Position numbers and translations under genes: made by a program
The notes under the pieces: generated by a model
Seen by the model: the letters and a program-made list of their open reading frames with translations, nothing else
What the model was told of the DNA's origin: nothing
The model's database searches: none
In this document: positions 1 to 10,081 of the stretch, one piece after another
Layout: every line of letters starts with the position of its first letter
How positions within the stretch are numbered: the first letter of the stretch is position 1
NCBI GenBank assembly: GCA_015232405.1
Contig: JADFZS010000016.1
Span: 1 to 55,167, forward strand
Length of the DNA stretch: 55,167 nucleotides
Source: Magnetococcales bacterium
GTDB lineage: Bacteria; Pseudomonadota; Magnetococcia; Magnetococcales; JADFYX01
Reading direction: 5' to 3'

Positions 1-218
1 CGAAAAATATTGGCCTCTTTTTTGGCGAAGCTCAATTTTAAGTGAGATGATATCTGAATAGTATATACAGGCTTTAATTTGGGTGTGATGGTTGCACCAC
101 TATTTTTATGAAATATTGCAGCCATACCAATGGATGGCTGCAACATAAAAATAAGGAAAACAACTGTAAAAGCACAGAGTATAATCCGGGGGCTTTGTCT
201 GAGCATCATAGCCAACAT
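1..218 (-). CDS. partial exported protein, SPOR-like beginning
   Basis: An open frame on the minus strand begins at ATG 216-218 and runs off the left edge, so only about 72 N-terminal residues are present. An in-frame TGA lies just upstream of this ATG; two more in-frame ATGs follow at codons 4 and 5, so the exact start is uncertain. Residues 8-33 form a positively charged n-region plus a hydrophobic core ending near GMAA, which looks like a signal peptide. The mature part contains YTIQISS followed by FAKKEA, the spacing seen at the start of SPOR domains, which bind denuded peptidoglycan. The assignment to SPOR rests on this short stretch and is an inference; that it is an exported protein is better supported. 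Confidence 0.5.
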   Translation of the reverse strand, partial: MLAMMLRQSPRIILCAFTVVFLIFMLQPSIGMAAIFHKNSGATITPKLKPVYTIQISSHLKLSFAKKEANIF

Positions 219-546
219 AGCTGAATGTCAAAGGTGTGTTTTACCAATATTAAAAAGTACTTGTAAAAGAGCCATCGCTGTTAGGAGATTTTAGCAATGG
301 CTATGTAGCATTTATTATCACAATTAATGCCAGTTAATTCATGGTTTTCACCATATGTTTGTTAACCGCTTTACGCCAACCAAACACATGAATTGTGCCA
401 CTGTTCTTACAGTTAATGCAAGTTATTTGAAAATGTGGTTAATTAACTGTAACGTGTAGGTTATTGTCGCCTTTAATTAGCCAATTATTTTTGAAATAAC
501 TCTGCAATGATAAATAAATTTCGTAAAAATATGCTGGAGAGCAAAA
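219..546. other. intergenic region with short inverted repeats
   Basis: About 330 bases without a gene, lying between two divergently transcribed genes and therefore probably holding both promoters. Two inverted repeats are visible: AGCCATCGCT/AGCAATGGCT (270-302, 13-base loop, one mismatch), and ACAGTTAAT (409-417) with ATTAACTGT (442-450). The word AGTTAAT also recurs near 330, so an operator is possible. No named regulator site was recognised. Confidence 0.35.
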
Positions 547-2064
547 ATGCAGTTTTTGAATGATTTGAGCCAAAAAGCAAAAATCACTCTTACACTGCTA
601 ATTGTCTCTTTTGCCTTGTTATGTTTTTTTGCGATAAACCTCATGAGTAGCTCTGAGTTGTCTGGCAAAATGCAGAATAATGTTACTCTTGGTGAACTTG
701 GCGTACGAATAACTCTGTTATTACATGAAACCCAGGAAGAAAGGGGGATGACAGCTGGTTATTTGGGTAGCGGAGGGGTTAATTTCGCCAGTGAACTACC
801 TAAACAGCGAGAGTTAAATACCGATTTACGCAGTAAGGAACTGCGCCATTATATTGAAAAAGCAAAGGTTTTTGAGCAAGATCCACAGTTAGTAAAAAAA
901 TTATCGGATGCAATAGGAGAATTAGAGGTAATTGAGGATGTTCGCCAACGCATTGATAAACAGACAATTTCCACTGGCAAGGCTGTTAGCTATTATTCAA
1001 AAATGAACAAGCTGTTTATCAATAGTGTGGCACAAATTTCATATTTGATTGAAAATATTGAAGTTAGCAAGCTAATAGCTGCATATAGTAGCTATATACA
1101 TATTAAAGAGTTTGCTGGTCTTGAGCGGGCGGTTATGACCAACACATTTGCCCGTGACAGTTTTGGCATGGGTATGTTGGCTAAATTCCAGTTATCTGTT
1201 GCTGAACAGAATCTCCATATTGAAAAATTTAATAAAAACACAACTGACAATAATCGTACCTATAGCCAAAATAGACTATCTGGCTCTACTGTTGATGAGT
1301 TGAAAAAAATGCGTAGAGTTGCATTTAGTAAATCAGAGGCTGGAGGGTTTGCTATAGATCCAAATATCTGGTTTAAAACTTCATCATCTTGGATAGAACT
1401 TTTAAAAGAGGTAGAGGACCATCTTTCCAAAGAGTTGATAGCCGTCGCAGGTACAATCCATAAATCTGCTAAAATACAGTATGAAAACTATCTGATTTTT
1501 ACCATTGTATCATCTGCTGTCACATTATTTTTAACTGTTATTTTTGCAAGCGAGATAAAAAACAGTAAACTTGGTGAGCATAAACATGTTGAAAGTGGCA
1601 AAGAGATTGAAATCAGTGAGCAAATCCCTGTTGTTCAGGAGGTTGCCAACTCTCTTGGTACTACTGCGGGGGGGGTGGAGAATATAAACCGATTGGTAAC
1701 TTTAGCAACGGAATCCCAGATAGATTTAAAAAACCATCAACAGGCCATTATCCAAGGTGTAGAAAATGGTCATAACTTTTTTTTGATAGAGCTTAAATTT
1801 TCTGGTGATCCAGCTGTAAGAAAAATAGAGTTTGATAAAATAAGATATCTGATTCAAAGTGTCGGTAAGGTCATTGCCACTGATCCTGAAAATCCAGAGA
1901 GTGGGGCTAACTTTATCAAAGACAATCAAAGTCTGTTATTGGTAACTGTGTTAGAGAAGGATCTTCTGCTCTCACTGGTAAACCTACCGGAAAATTGTGT
2001 TCGCAACCTTGTGTTACCTGAAACTATACAACCGGCCCAAGAACCTGCAATTTTAACTGCTTAG
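547..2064 (+). CDS. NIT-domain membrane sensor protein without catalytic output
   Basis: A 505-residue membrane protein with a transmembrane helix near residues 10-32, a large periplasmic domain (about 40-310), a second helix near 314-334, and a cytoplasmic tail. The periplasmic domain starts with ETQEERGMTAGYLG and a following KQRELNTD, the signature of the NIT nitrate/nitrite-sensing family (PF08376), usually found in front of kinases, chemoreceptors or cyclases. There is no HAMP, kinase or MCP signalling domain. The last ~100 residues (HNFFLIEL, KIRYLIQSVGKVIATDPENP) resemble a small module found in some CheA-type proteins; that link is weak. Start ATG 547 has a good ribosome site, GGAGAG at 536-541. 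The sensing role is inferred from the family; the ligand is unknown. Confidence 0.75.
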   Translation: MQFLNDLSQKAKITLTLLIVSFALLCFFAINLMSSSELSGKMQNNVTLGELGVRITLLLHETQEERGMTAGYLGSGGVNFASELPKQRELNTDLRSKELRHYIEKAKVFEQDPQLVKKLSDAIGELEVIEDVRQRIDKQTISTGKAVSYYSKMNKLFINSVAQISYLIENIEVSKLIAAYSSYIHIKEFAGLERAVMTNTFARDSFGMGMLAKFQLSVAEQNLHIEKFNKNTTDNNRTYSQNRLSGSTVDELKKMRRVAFSKSEAGGFAIDPNIWFKTSSSWIELLKEVEDHLSKELIAVAGTIHKSAKIQYENYLIFTIVSSAVTLFLTVIFASEIKNSKLGEHKHVESGKEIEISEQIPVVQEVANSLGTTAGGVENINRLVTLATESQIDLKNHQQAIIQGVENGHNFFLIELKFSGDPAVRKIEFDKIRYLIQSVGKVIATDPENPESGANFIKDNQSLLLVTVLEKDLLLSLVNLPENCVRNLVLPETIQPAQEPAILTA

Positions 2065-2100
2065 GGGCTGTTTGTATTGATTAGCCATTAAAATAATAAT

Positions 2101-4323
2101 ATGACTGCTAATAATACAGATGAAATGCATAGTCAAACGCAACTAACTATTGACGAAGCCTATAAACAGGCGGTTGACCATTTCAACGCAGAAAAATATA
2201 CCCAATCCGACCAGCTTTGCACCGCCATATTACAAGCAATACCCAACCATATTGATGCTCTCAACTTGCTAGGAGTTATAGCACAGAGGGTAAATCGTCA
2301 CGATCTGGCAGTTGAGCAGTTTTCCAAGGCCATTAATATTGACAACAAAAGAGCCGTTATACATTGCAATTTGGCAGTCTCTCTAAATAATTTAGGGGAG
2401 GTTGCAAGGGCAAAACAGTCAATGCAAACCGCTTGTGAATTGCAACCAGATAATATTGAGTTTGCCGATTATCTTAAGAAGATCACAGAAAAAAAAATTG
2501 CCACAAATAGTGATGATAACACCATCAAAGCCTCAGCCCGGTTGCAACGTGGAATAGAATATCATCAAAAAGGGCATTTAAAAGAGGCGATAATCTGTTA
2601 TAAGAGCTGTCTTGAATACGCGCCTGACAATGAAATAGCTTTGGCAAATTTGGGGGTGGCTTTAAAAAAGGAGGGAAAACTTGATGAGGCCGTGGCCTGT
2701 TATCAACGCTCAATAGCTGTAAACCCCAATATTGCCGATATTCACCTTAATCTTGCAAATGTATATAAGGCACAAAACAGATTTGCCGCTGCTATTGAGT
2801 GTTATAATAGGGTGATTTCAATAAATCCCGATTATATTCAAGTATATGTATATATCGCCAATATTTTTGCTGAAAAAGGGGATATAGACCAGGGGATTGC
2901 CTCTCTACAAAATGGTTTGAAAATTCAAAGGGATAATCCTGAGCTGTTATGTAATCTAGCCACTCTCTTGGCTCGCCAGGGTAGGCTGGAGCAGGCAGTA
3001 GAAAATTTTAAAAAGGCTCTGACAATAAAGCCAGACTATCCCGAAGCTCTGAGCAACCTTGGGCTAGCCTATATGGAGCAGGGTCTATTAGATGAAGGAA
3101 TTGTTGAGTTTAATAAAGCAATTGCTATAAACCCCAACTATGCTGAGGCCTATAATAATCTTGCCAACTGTTTTAAAAAACAGGATAAACTTTCCCAAGC
3201 GGTTGAAATGTTTCAAAAAGCCATAACCATAAATCCTCAATATGCAGATGCCTACAGCAATCTTGGCTCTACTTATAAAGCCCAGGGTAGATTAAAAAAA
3301 GCCATTAAAAGCCAGCAACAAGCCGTAGCAATTGCACCAAACTATACAAAAGCGATAAAAAATTTGGCTCTAAGCCAGCTATTAGATGGTGATTTTACAA
3401 ACGGTTGGCAGAATTTTAACCAACGTTGGCAAGATATAGCCCTAAGCAGTACATTTTTTAACAACAGCAATATGACCCTCTGGCAAGGTGGTGATATAGA
3501 TGGCAAAAAGCTATTGCTATGGGACGAGCAGGGGGTAGGGGAGTCTCTGCTTTTTGCCACCATGATTCCAGACCTTGTTAAACTTGGAGCCAAAGTGGTT
3601 TTACAGTGTGATGAGCGTCTTATTCCCCTATTTTTGCGGTCGTTCAAAGAAATAGAGTGTCTGCCAAATGGAAGTATAGACTCTTTAAAAGCTGATGAAT
3701 TGGAGTTTGATCATCACACACCCATGGGTAATCTTGGGCGTTGGTTCAGACCTGATTTAAGCTCTTTTGTAAAACAAAAAGCGCACATAGTTGTGGATGA
3801 TGAAAAAAAACATACCCTGAAAACCCGCTATAAAAAATCAAATAACCAATTTATTGTTGGGATATCCTGGCATAGCAAAAGCCCAAAATATGGTGATAAA
3901 TCCATTGAACTAAAAGAGCTGTATCCAATATTAAAGATACCTGGTGTGCAGTTTATCAATCTGCAATATGGTGATACCGCAAAACCCAGAGATGAACTGT
4001 TTAATGACAGCGGTATTCAGATATACCACGATGAGAGTATAGACCAGTTAGCAGATTTAGACAGTTTTTCCGCTCAGGTTGCTGCGGTGGATCTGGTGGT
4101 TACAATTTCAAATACAACTGCGCACATGGCTGGAGCTGTCGGAACGCCAACCTTTTTGCTGTTGGAGAGTGTGCCAATTTGGTATTGGATGATGGATGTC
4201 AACCACTCCCCCTGGTACTCATCTTTACGGTTATTCAGGCAGCAAAAAAGGGGAGAATGGAGAGATGTGATTAGAGATGTTGCCAAAGAGGTGGCAGGTT
4301 TTATCAACAATACTGAGCGATGA
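2101..4323 (+). CDS. TPR protein with C-terminal GT9-like glycosyltransferase domain
   Basis: A 740-residue soluble protein. Residues ~15-430 are about a dozen 34-residue TPR units (repeated forms of ALxNLGxAYxxQGxLDEAI and AIxINPxYAEAYNNL). Residues ~435-740 form a domain common in TPR-linked glycosyltransferases related to ADP-heptose transferases: LWDEQGVGESLLF near its start, VGISWHSK in the middle, ISNTTAHMAGAVGTPTFLLL, and a terminal SPWYSSLRLFRQ. In the usual family motif the first of these reads GEQGLGD; here the Asp is replaced by Glu. The N-terminal ~100 residues are closely similar to those of the TPR proteins at 10235 and 19027, marking three paralogues. No ribosome site is obvious before ATG 2101. 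The last 20 bases overlap the convergent kinase gene. Acceptor and donor are unknown. Confidence 0.82.
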   Translation: MTANNTDEMHSQTQLTIDEAYKQAVDHFNAEKYTQSDQLCTAILQAIPNHIDALNLLGVIAQRVNRHDLAVEQFSKAINIDNKRAVIHCNLAVSLNNLGEVARAKQSMQTACELQPDNIEFADYLKKITEKKIATNSDDNTIKASARLQRGIEYHQKGHLKEAIICYKSCLEYAPDNEIALANLGVALKKEGKLDEAVACYQRSIAVNPNIADIHLNLANVYKAQNRFAAAIECYNRVISINPDYIQVYVYIANIFAEKGDIDQGIASLQNGLKIQRDNPELLCNLATLLARQGRLEQAVENFKKALTIKPDYPEALSNLGLAYMEQGLLDEGIVEFNKAIAINPNYAEAYNNLANCFKKQDKLSQAVEMFQKAITINPQYADAYSNLGSTYKAQGRLKKAIKSQQQAVAIAPNYTKAIKNLALSQLLDGDFTNGWQNFNQRWQDIALSSTFFNNSNMTLWQGGDIDGKKLLLWDEQGVGESLLFATMIPDLVKLGAKVVLQCDERLIPLFLRSFKEIECLPNGSIDSLKADELEFDHHTPMGNLGRWFRPDLSSFVKQKAHIVVDDEKKHTLKTRYKKSNNQFIVGISWHSKSPKYGDKSIELKELYPILKIPGVQFINLQYGDTAKPRDELFNDSGIQIYHDESIDQLADLDSFSAQVAAVDLVVTISNTTAHMAGAVGTPTFLLLESVPIWYWMMDVNHSPWYSSLRLFRQQKRGEWRDVIRDVAKEVAGFINNTER

Positions 4324-6520
4324 TCTGCAACAGTTTTTTCTTGCTGATGGGTTTTGTGACGTGGCTGTCGCAACCGGCAGCCAACGATTTTTTATCATCT
4401 CCATCCATGGCATGGGCGGTTAAGGCTACTATTGTTGTTTTGTCTCTCTTGTTTTGTTCTTCCCAGGTTCTTATCTCTTTTGTTGCTGTAAGTCCATCCA
4501 TAATGGGCATCTGAATATCCATCAATATCAAACTGTACTGTTTTCCAGATTGAACTTCTGCAACAGCCTGAAGACCATTTGTTACCAGAGTTAACTTATG
4601 TTTGGTTTTTTGTAGATAGGCTTGTATAACAATGGCACTATCTGTGTTGTCCTCAACCAGTAATATAGTGCTTGATTCACCCACTGTTTCACTATCTTTA
4701 TCCATCGCAACATTGCCAGTATGTGGTTTTTTTCTGTTTTGCTCATCAAGCAAAAGGGGGATATCCACATAAAATGCACTTCCCTCAGCAAATTCACTCT
4801 CCACCCAGATTTTTCCAGCCATGGCATTTACAAGCCGTGTGCATATGGCCAGCCCCAATCCAGCACCGCCATAAATACGGGTGTTGGAGGAGTCCCCTTG
4901 GGAAAATGGGGCAAATATCAATTTCTGTTTTTCCAATGGAATGCCAATTCCCGTATCTTTGACAATAAAGCGAATTACATCAGGTCTGGGATGGGTAACT
5001 CGAAGTTCTACTTCACCCTGCTCAGTAAATTTAAGACCGTTGCCAATAAGGTTGAGAAGTACCTGTCGCAGACGTTTTTGATCACCGATAAATATGTCTG
5101 GAGTGTTGTGGGTAATTCTTAATTTTAAAATGATGCCTTTGTTTTCAGCATGTTGGGCATGAATTTCCAGTGCCTCTTTTGTCAGATCATAAACATTGAC
5201 ATCTTTTTCTTCCAGATTTAATTGTCCCGATTCAATGTAAGAAATATCTAAAATATCTTCAATCAAGGTTTTTAAATTATGTCCGCTTCTGTTGATAATC
5301 TCCAGACAGCGATCTTGGGCCGGATTTTCACAATAATCTCTAGCAACTTCGCCCATTCCAAGAATAGCATTGAGGGGGGTGCGAATTTCGTGGCTCATAA
5401 TAGCCAAAAATTCACTTTTGGAACGGTTAGCCAAATCAGCAGCTTCTTTGGCTATACGCATCTCATCCTCGGCTTTTTTTAGCTCAGTTATATCCATTAT
5501 CGTAACTGGTATACTGCGGAATTCGGCTAATGTTTCAGGAATTCGGAACGATATAACCACACTGATTGGTTTGCCTTGTAGGGTAATCATCGAGGCATCA
5601 GATCTGAAAATTTTGTCTCTATTCCAAATGGCAGCCAACTCTTTTTTAAAAACATCAATGGCCCCATCGCCAAAAGTTTTGGTGATAGAGAGCAGAAGAT
5701 CAGAACTATTCTTACCTCCAAAAAGTGAAAGTGTGGCTTCATTAACCTTTTTTATCCTGACCATTGCAGCCATGTCCCAGGCCGCTTTAGGGTTGTCATC
5801 AAGATAACTATTTATATCAGTAACCCCTTGTTTACGGATATTTTCAAGGGTTTTATAAATTTCCGATAAATCTTCATCCCATATTGAAATTTCTGCATTT
5901 TCAAATAGCTGTTTTGAGTTCTGCCATGATATAAGGTTGGAAAGACCGTCGGCAATGCGGTTGCCAAGTGTTTTAAAAAGTTTGCAGTCACTATCTCTTA
6001 TAACGGTAGCCTCTTCACAATAATGAGCACCAATCAACCACGGTTTGCCAATCCTGGGATGGATTGCCATGAACATCTGGGATTTGATGTTAAACATTGT
6101 AAAGATATCTTCTGTGAGAAAGCTTGCGTTGTTCTCAAGATCATAGCGGACAACATTTTGCGATTCTAAAGCAGCTGTAAACACATTTTTTGCAAATTTA
6201 TCGGTAGGAATATCAATACCCTTGGTCTCAGCCCCCGGCCATTTGGGCTTGGTCTGTTCCATGGGAACCCGGTAGGTTGCCGAATTGGGATCACAAGGGT
6301 AGAGAAGCCAGGCTCTATCACAAGAAAAAATGTTTAAAAACTCTTGCAGAACAAGCTCAAGCATTGTGTCTAGGTTGTTAGTCTCAATTATTATCTTGTT
6401 GATGGTATCTAAAGATTGCAGAACCCTAAGACTTTCAATATGGGTTGCATGAAGATCAGCATTTTTCTCTTCTAGCTCGGTGATTTGCAATAGCAGATTT
6501 TTATAATCACTATGTGCCAC
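4304..6520 (-). CDS. hybrid sensor histidine kinase (GAF-PAS-HisKA-HATPase-REC)
   Basis: A 738-residue cytoplasmic hybrid kinase with no membrane segment. Order: short coiled coil (1-40), GAF-like domain (~45-200), PAS-like domain (~208-345), HisKA with phosphoaccepting His377 in FLAIMSHEIRTP, HATPase with N box QVLLNLIGNGLKFT (~487-500), G1 box DTGIGIP (522-528) and G2 box GGAGLGL (551-557), then a receiver domain (~617-738) with acidic pocket VEDN, phosphoacceptor Asp668 in LILMDIQMP and the conserved Lys in VTKPI. All catalytic residues are present. No dedicated response regulator lies beside it, so its output partner is unknown. Its 3' end overlaps the convergent TPR gene by 20 bases. Confidence 0.9.
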   Translation of the reverse strand: MAHSDYKNLLLQITELEEKNADLHATHIESLRVLQSLDTINKIIIETNNLDTMLELVLQEFLNIFSCDRAWLLYPCDPNSATYRVPMEQTKPKWPGAETKGIDIPTDKFAKNVFTAALESQNVVRYDLENNASFLTEDIFTMFNIKSQMFMAIHPRIGKPWLIGAHYCEEATVIRDSDCKLFKTLGNRIADGLSNLISWQNSKQLFENAEISIWDEDLSEIYKTLENIRKQGVTDINSYLDDNPKAAWDMAAMVRIKKVNEATLSLFGGKNSSDLLLSITKTFGDGAIDVFKKELAAIWNRDKIFRSDASMITLQGKPISVVISFRIPETLAEFRSIPVTIMDITELKKAEDEMRIAKEAADLANRSKSEFLAIMSHEIRTPLNAILGMGEVARDYCENPAQDRCLEIINRSGHNLKTLIEDILDISYIESGQLNLEEKDVNVYDLTKEALEIHAQHAENKGIILKLRITHNTPDIFIGDQKRLRQVLLNLIGNGLKFTEQGEVELRVTHPRPDVIRFIVKDTGIGIPLEKQKLIFAPFSQGDSSNTRIYGGAGLGLAICTRLVNAMAGKIWVESEFAEGSAFYVDIPLLLDEQNRKKPHTGNVAMDKDSETVGESSTILLVEDNTDSAIVIQAYLQKTKHKLTLVTNGLQAVAEVQSGKQYSLILMDIQMPIMDGLTATKEIRTWEEQNKRDKTTIVALTAHAMDGDDKKSLAAGCDSHVTKPISKKKLLQIIAQYC

Positions 6521-6930
6521 TATTAAAACTCCCTACTATTACCATGAACATATTAATCGAGCACCATAGCCAACTCTCTTTAAACTGCCAGTTTTTATAT
6601 CTATTTCTAACATTTTTAAGAGTTAATAAAGTTACCTAATCGCCTGTTAAAATAACACAAATAAACCCATATGAGCTAGTGATATTACCTTTTAAGAAGG
6701 TTTGATACATTCTAGATTAAACCTAACAGTTACTACATCTCTTACACATCTTAAGGATAAAACATATTTAGATGCCTGTGTACAAAGTTGATTATGTATG
6801 AGAGCTATGTAACTTAAATAAACAACATTAAAGATAGTTGCTAGTAATATTAATATTATATTGATAACATTTTAGCCTATTGTTGTTATTAAAAAGTATA
6901 TAACACTATTTATAATTGGTGGATAAAAAT
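6521..6930. other. AT-rich intergenic region between divergent genes
   Basis: About 410 bases, strikingly AT-rich, between the hybrid kinase (leftward) and the NACHT ATPase (rightward). It must hold the start signals of both. I see no convincing ORF, RNA or strong hairpin. The low G+C fits a transferred gene beside it but does not prove it. Confidence 0.4.
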
Positions 6931-9900
6931 ATGGCTAAAACACAGCGAGAAAAAAAAGCAGAAAGTGCAAGAAAGAGAGTAGCCGATCTACCGATATTGC
7001 TAAAAGATATCACTAAATATGTTGATGAGCTTTTAAATAATGAGAGTACAGCACTCCTAGAGGGTGGGGGTGGTGGTTTAGGGATTCTAGTTCGTATTTT
7101 TGGTAGGGATCTGTTAGAAAAGCGGCTTGAAAAAAAGGAAAAAGAACTTCATGACGGCTTTGGGTTTCAAACCTACCAAATAGCTGCCATCAGGCAGTCA
7201 CATCTATCGTTACAAGAGATAGAGACAAAACATGGGCAAGATATAAATCCAAACGAACTTATTCGTCTCTATAAAGATATGGAGTCTGAAAAAGTTGAGT
7301 TTGATCCTGATTCTATCGCTCTTACTCTTTTTCCCACCACCCACCCGGCAGTTGAATTTGTGCGCAATTATGTTGTGAGTGTTCTAAAACAGGTAGGGGT
7401 TCAGCAAGATGGGCAGGATGCTTTTTTAAAACATTTTAACCAGAATATAGAATCGACATTAAAGGATATCTTTGGAGATGAGTGGCAAAACCATCAAGAT
7501 GAGTTGGAAGAGCTTTGGTTAAACAGGGCTGAAACAGATTATTTAAATAAGCTTATTGCCGATGGTCGGATAGGTTTTGATAGCGATGAGGATCTGCAAT
7601 ATCAACCAACTTTTGCCCGTTGGTCCCCGGTAAAACAGTTGAGCCAACAAGATGAAGATGATGTAGAAGAGGGGTTAGAGCCTATAGAGAATTTGATTGA
7701 TACCTATTATGAAAATGTTGATAAAGAACAAATTCTGTTTATCGTAGCAGGTTTTGGTAAAGGAAAATCTGTTTTTATGCGCCATCAGGCAGCACAGATG
7801 GCTCTGCAATTTTTACGCAGAGGTGAAGGACACTTCCCCGTCTATTTTAATTTAAGAGACTATGGTAAGGAGGTCTATGACCCCAACATATCAACTGGTA
7901 TTTTAGGTGATGCCCTGCGCCATGATGGTGATATTAATATTGATGATAACCGCTTTAAAAATTATCAATACACATTTTTTGTTGATTCTCTTGATGAGAG
8001 TGGAGACCTTAACGAAAGTAGAATAAAAACCGTTATCAGATCAATTTTAGATATTCGTCGTAGAAGTGGAAACAAAAGCCAGGATAGGATCATCATCTCT
8101 TCACGTCCCATTGGCGAATTTTTAAAAAACATTGTTCAAGACTACAAACCACACACTATCACTAATAAAGAAGGGCAAAAGATAGATAACTTTGTTGCAC
8201 TTTATGGTTTTAAAAAATCCCAATTTAATGATTGGTTAAATGATTCCCTGGCTTGCTCTTTGGCAAAAGAGAGTTTTTCTGGTGTGGGCATAGCTAAAAA
8301 ATGGATTAAAGCAATAAAAGCCGGAAAACCGGAAGATATTCATGATGCTTTAACAAAAGAGGAAATTCTAAGTTCCGATGAACTGCAACGGCCTATCTTT
8401 GCCTATATGCTCTACCGCTTGATAATAAACGGTCATGATTTTTCAGGTGCAAGGAAAATTGGCCTCTATTTGTCATTTATCAACCTGCTAACCAACGAAG
8501 CAAAGTTTACCGATGACAAAAAAATACGTGTAAATCTGCAAACTGAGCTGCAATTTAGAAATATTCTCCACGCCACAGCAGCGTTATGGATGTTAAAACG
8601 CCACGACAATAGACAGAGCATGTTGGCAAGGGCCGATATCTGTCGGGCAGTGGCAGGTGAACCACTGAACTGCGATGATGATCTGCAAAAATATAGTGAT
8701 GTTTTAAGTGTTGAGTTTTTATCCCACTCCTACCTTGGGGAATCTGAGGATACATTCTATTTTCAACATCAATCATTTGCTGAGGTGTTGGTGGCAGAAT
8801 ATTATCTTAAAGTATTTATTCGTCACGCTTTGGATTCAGAAGGTGGTGATTCCCACCAAGCCAGAATTCATCTACTTCTCGGTGAGCCAACCCCAGCAAC
8901 CGGGCGGTTTTTCTTTGATCTGCTGGCACTATTAAGGCGATCAGCAAAATCAAATAAAGATAAAACAACCATAGAGGCAAGAAGAATGCTTCTGCCTCTG
9001 CTGGCCTCGTTAGCAACAAATAAATATAACCCCCACCTCTACTGCGCCCCTCTTAAATATAATTGGTTCGATGCAACAGCATTAAATAAACAGCAGGAAC
9101 CAATCAAAGGCAGACACAAAGCTTTAGAGAAATGGCCCATCGATGAAGAGGCCATAGAAAAAATAGCCCAACTTGCCCACGATATTCTTGCATCAAAAAA
9201 AGATCTTCTGCCCATTCAGGCATCCCAAAAAAAGATTCTCTTTGCAGAGGATGGCGCATTAGAGTTTCAACAACCCTTAAAAGACATTGCCCCAGATATT
9301 GACCGTTGGCTGGCCCTGATTGTTGGCAATACCTTGATAAATGACAGAGAAAAAGAACATTTTTTCCTGGCAAAATATTTTAAAAATGCCATAAATCTTT
9401 TTTCATTAATCAAAAATTGGAACCATTTTGCACAATCGTCAACCCCAGGATGGTGTCGTGAAGTTAGGATATGCCGGCTTTTTATTGGGATCCTGGCAGA
9501 TGGTACGGGTGGTGATGCTAATTTAGAATATTCGAAATTCAACTTGGTGGATTTTTCTTATGCAACCCTTCAAAATATTAATTTTGAAAGTTGTAATTTT
9601 GCTGGGTCAGATTTTTCATTTTCAAAATTATTAGAAATAAACTTTAAAAAATCTTTAATTATGCATGTAGGATTTATTAATATCAGACAGCTTTTAAATG
9701 TGAAATTTCATTATTGTGAGTTAATGTTTGGAATTTATTTTCCGTATGATATAGCTAATTTAATTTGCTCTGATCGGCTTCTTGATTTTGGGTACAAAAA
9801 GAGCTTGGTAAATTCAAATACTAAAAAACTATTTGATAACATTTCATTAGTTGTTAATGTTATAATAGATTTAAGCAGATATATCCTAAAAGAAAATCCA

Positions 9901-10029
9901 TCCCGAATTGATATGATAAAAAATTCGTTTGAGTTTGAAAAAAAAGGCCATGAAATCCAATTTCACAATGCCATAGATAAAGTTTTAGAAGAGGTGCAAG
10001 CAGAAAACAATAAGATAGAAAAAATTTAA
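6931..10029 (+). CDS. NACHT-family STAND ATPase with C-terminal pentapeptide repeats (candidate anti-phage NLR-like protein)
   Basis: A 1032-residue protein counted from ATG 6931, which has GGTGG at 6918-6922; an in-frame TTG at 6916 and GTG at 6919 are less likely starts. Residues 1-265 are a charged helical N-terminal region with no effector motif that I recognise. The ATPase core has P-loop AGFGKGKS (~273-280), Walker B FFVDSLDES with the D[GAS]xDE pattern typical of NACHT (~349-357), and sensor-like RIIISSRP (~391-398). A long helical region follows, where NACHT proteins usually have winged-helix and repeat domains. Residues ~860-930 hold pentapeptide-like repeats (NLEYSKFNL, INFESCNFAGSDF). 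Bacterial NACHT proteins are known anti-phage NLR relatives; here that role is inferred. No recognised defence gene is adjacent. The final ~500 bases are especially AT-rich. Confidence 0.85.
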   Translation: MAKTQREKKAESARKRVADLPILLKDITKYVDELLNNESTALLEGGGGGLGILVRIFGRDLLEKRLEKKEKELHDGFGFQTYQIAAIRQSHLSLQEIETKHGQDINPNELIRLYKDMESEKVEFDPDSIALTLFPTTHPAVEFVRNYVVSVLKQVGVQQDGQDAFLKHFNQNIESTLKDIFGDEWQNHQDELEELWLNRAETDYLNKLIADGRIGFDSDEDLQYQPTFARWSPVKQLSQQDEDDVEEGLEPIENLIDTYYENVDKEQILFIVAGFGKGKSVFMRHQAAQMALQFLRRGEGHFPVYFNLRDYGKEVYDPNISTGILGDALRHDGDINIDDNRFKNYQYTFFVDSLDESGDLNESRIKTVIRSILDIRRRSGNKSQDRIIISSRPIGEFLKNIVQDYKPHTITNKEGQKIDNFVALYGFKKSQFNDWLNDSLACSLAKESFSGVGIAKKWIKAIKAGKPEDIHDALTKEEILSSDELQRPIFAYMLYRLIINGHDFSGARKIGLYLSFINLLTNEAKFTDDKKIRVNLQTELQFRNILHATAALWMLKRHDNRQSMLARADICRAVAGEPLNCDDDLQKYSDVLSVEFLSHSYLGESEDTFYFQHQSFAEVLVAEYYLKVFIRHALDSEGGDSHQARIHLLLGEPTPATGRFFFDLLALLRRSAKSNKDKTTIEARRMLLPLLASLATNKYNPHLYCAPLKYNWFDATALNKQQEPIKGRHKALEKWPIDEEAIEKIAQLAHDILASKKDLLPIQASQKKILFAEDGALEFQQPLKDIAPDIDRWLALIVGNTLINDREKEHFFLAKYFKNAINLFSLIKNWNHFAQSSTPGWCREVRICRLFIGILADGTGGDANLEYSKFNLVDFSYATLQNINFESCNFAGSDFSFSKLLEINFKKSLIMHVGFINIRQLLNVKFHYCELMFGIYFPYDIANLICSDRLLDFGYKKSLVNSNTKKLFDNISLVVNVIIDLSRYILKENPSRIDMIKNSFEFEKKGHEIQFHNAIDKVLEEVQAENNKIEKI

Positions 10030-10081
10030 GCGATGCTTTTTAGGTGATAATCGCCCTCATTGCTTGTAGTTGTGCTTATGC

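Noticed and set aside
2600-3360. DNA-level tandem repeats in the TPR genes
   Set aside because: Repetition is at protein level (34-residue TPR), with diverged DNA; it is ordinary for the family.
4721-5122. 133-codon plus-strand frame opposite the hybrid kinase
   Set aside because: Lies over the HATPase region of the kinase and has no protein-like motif.
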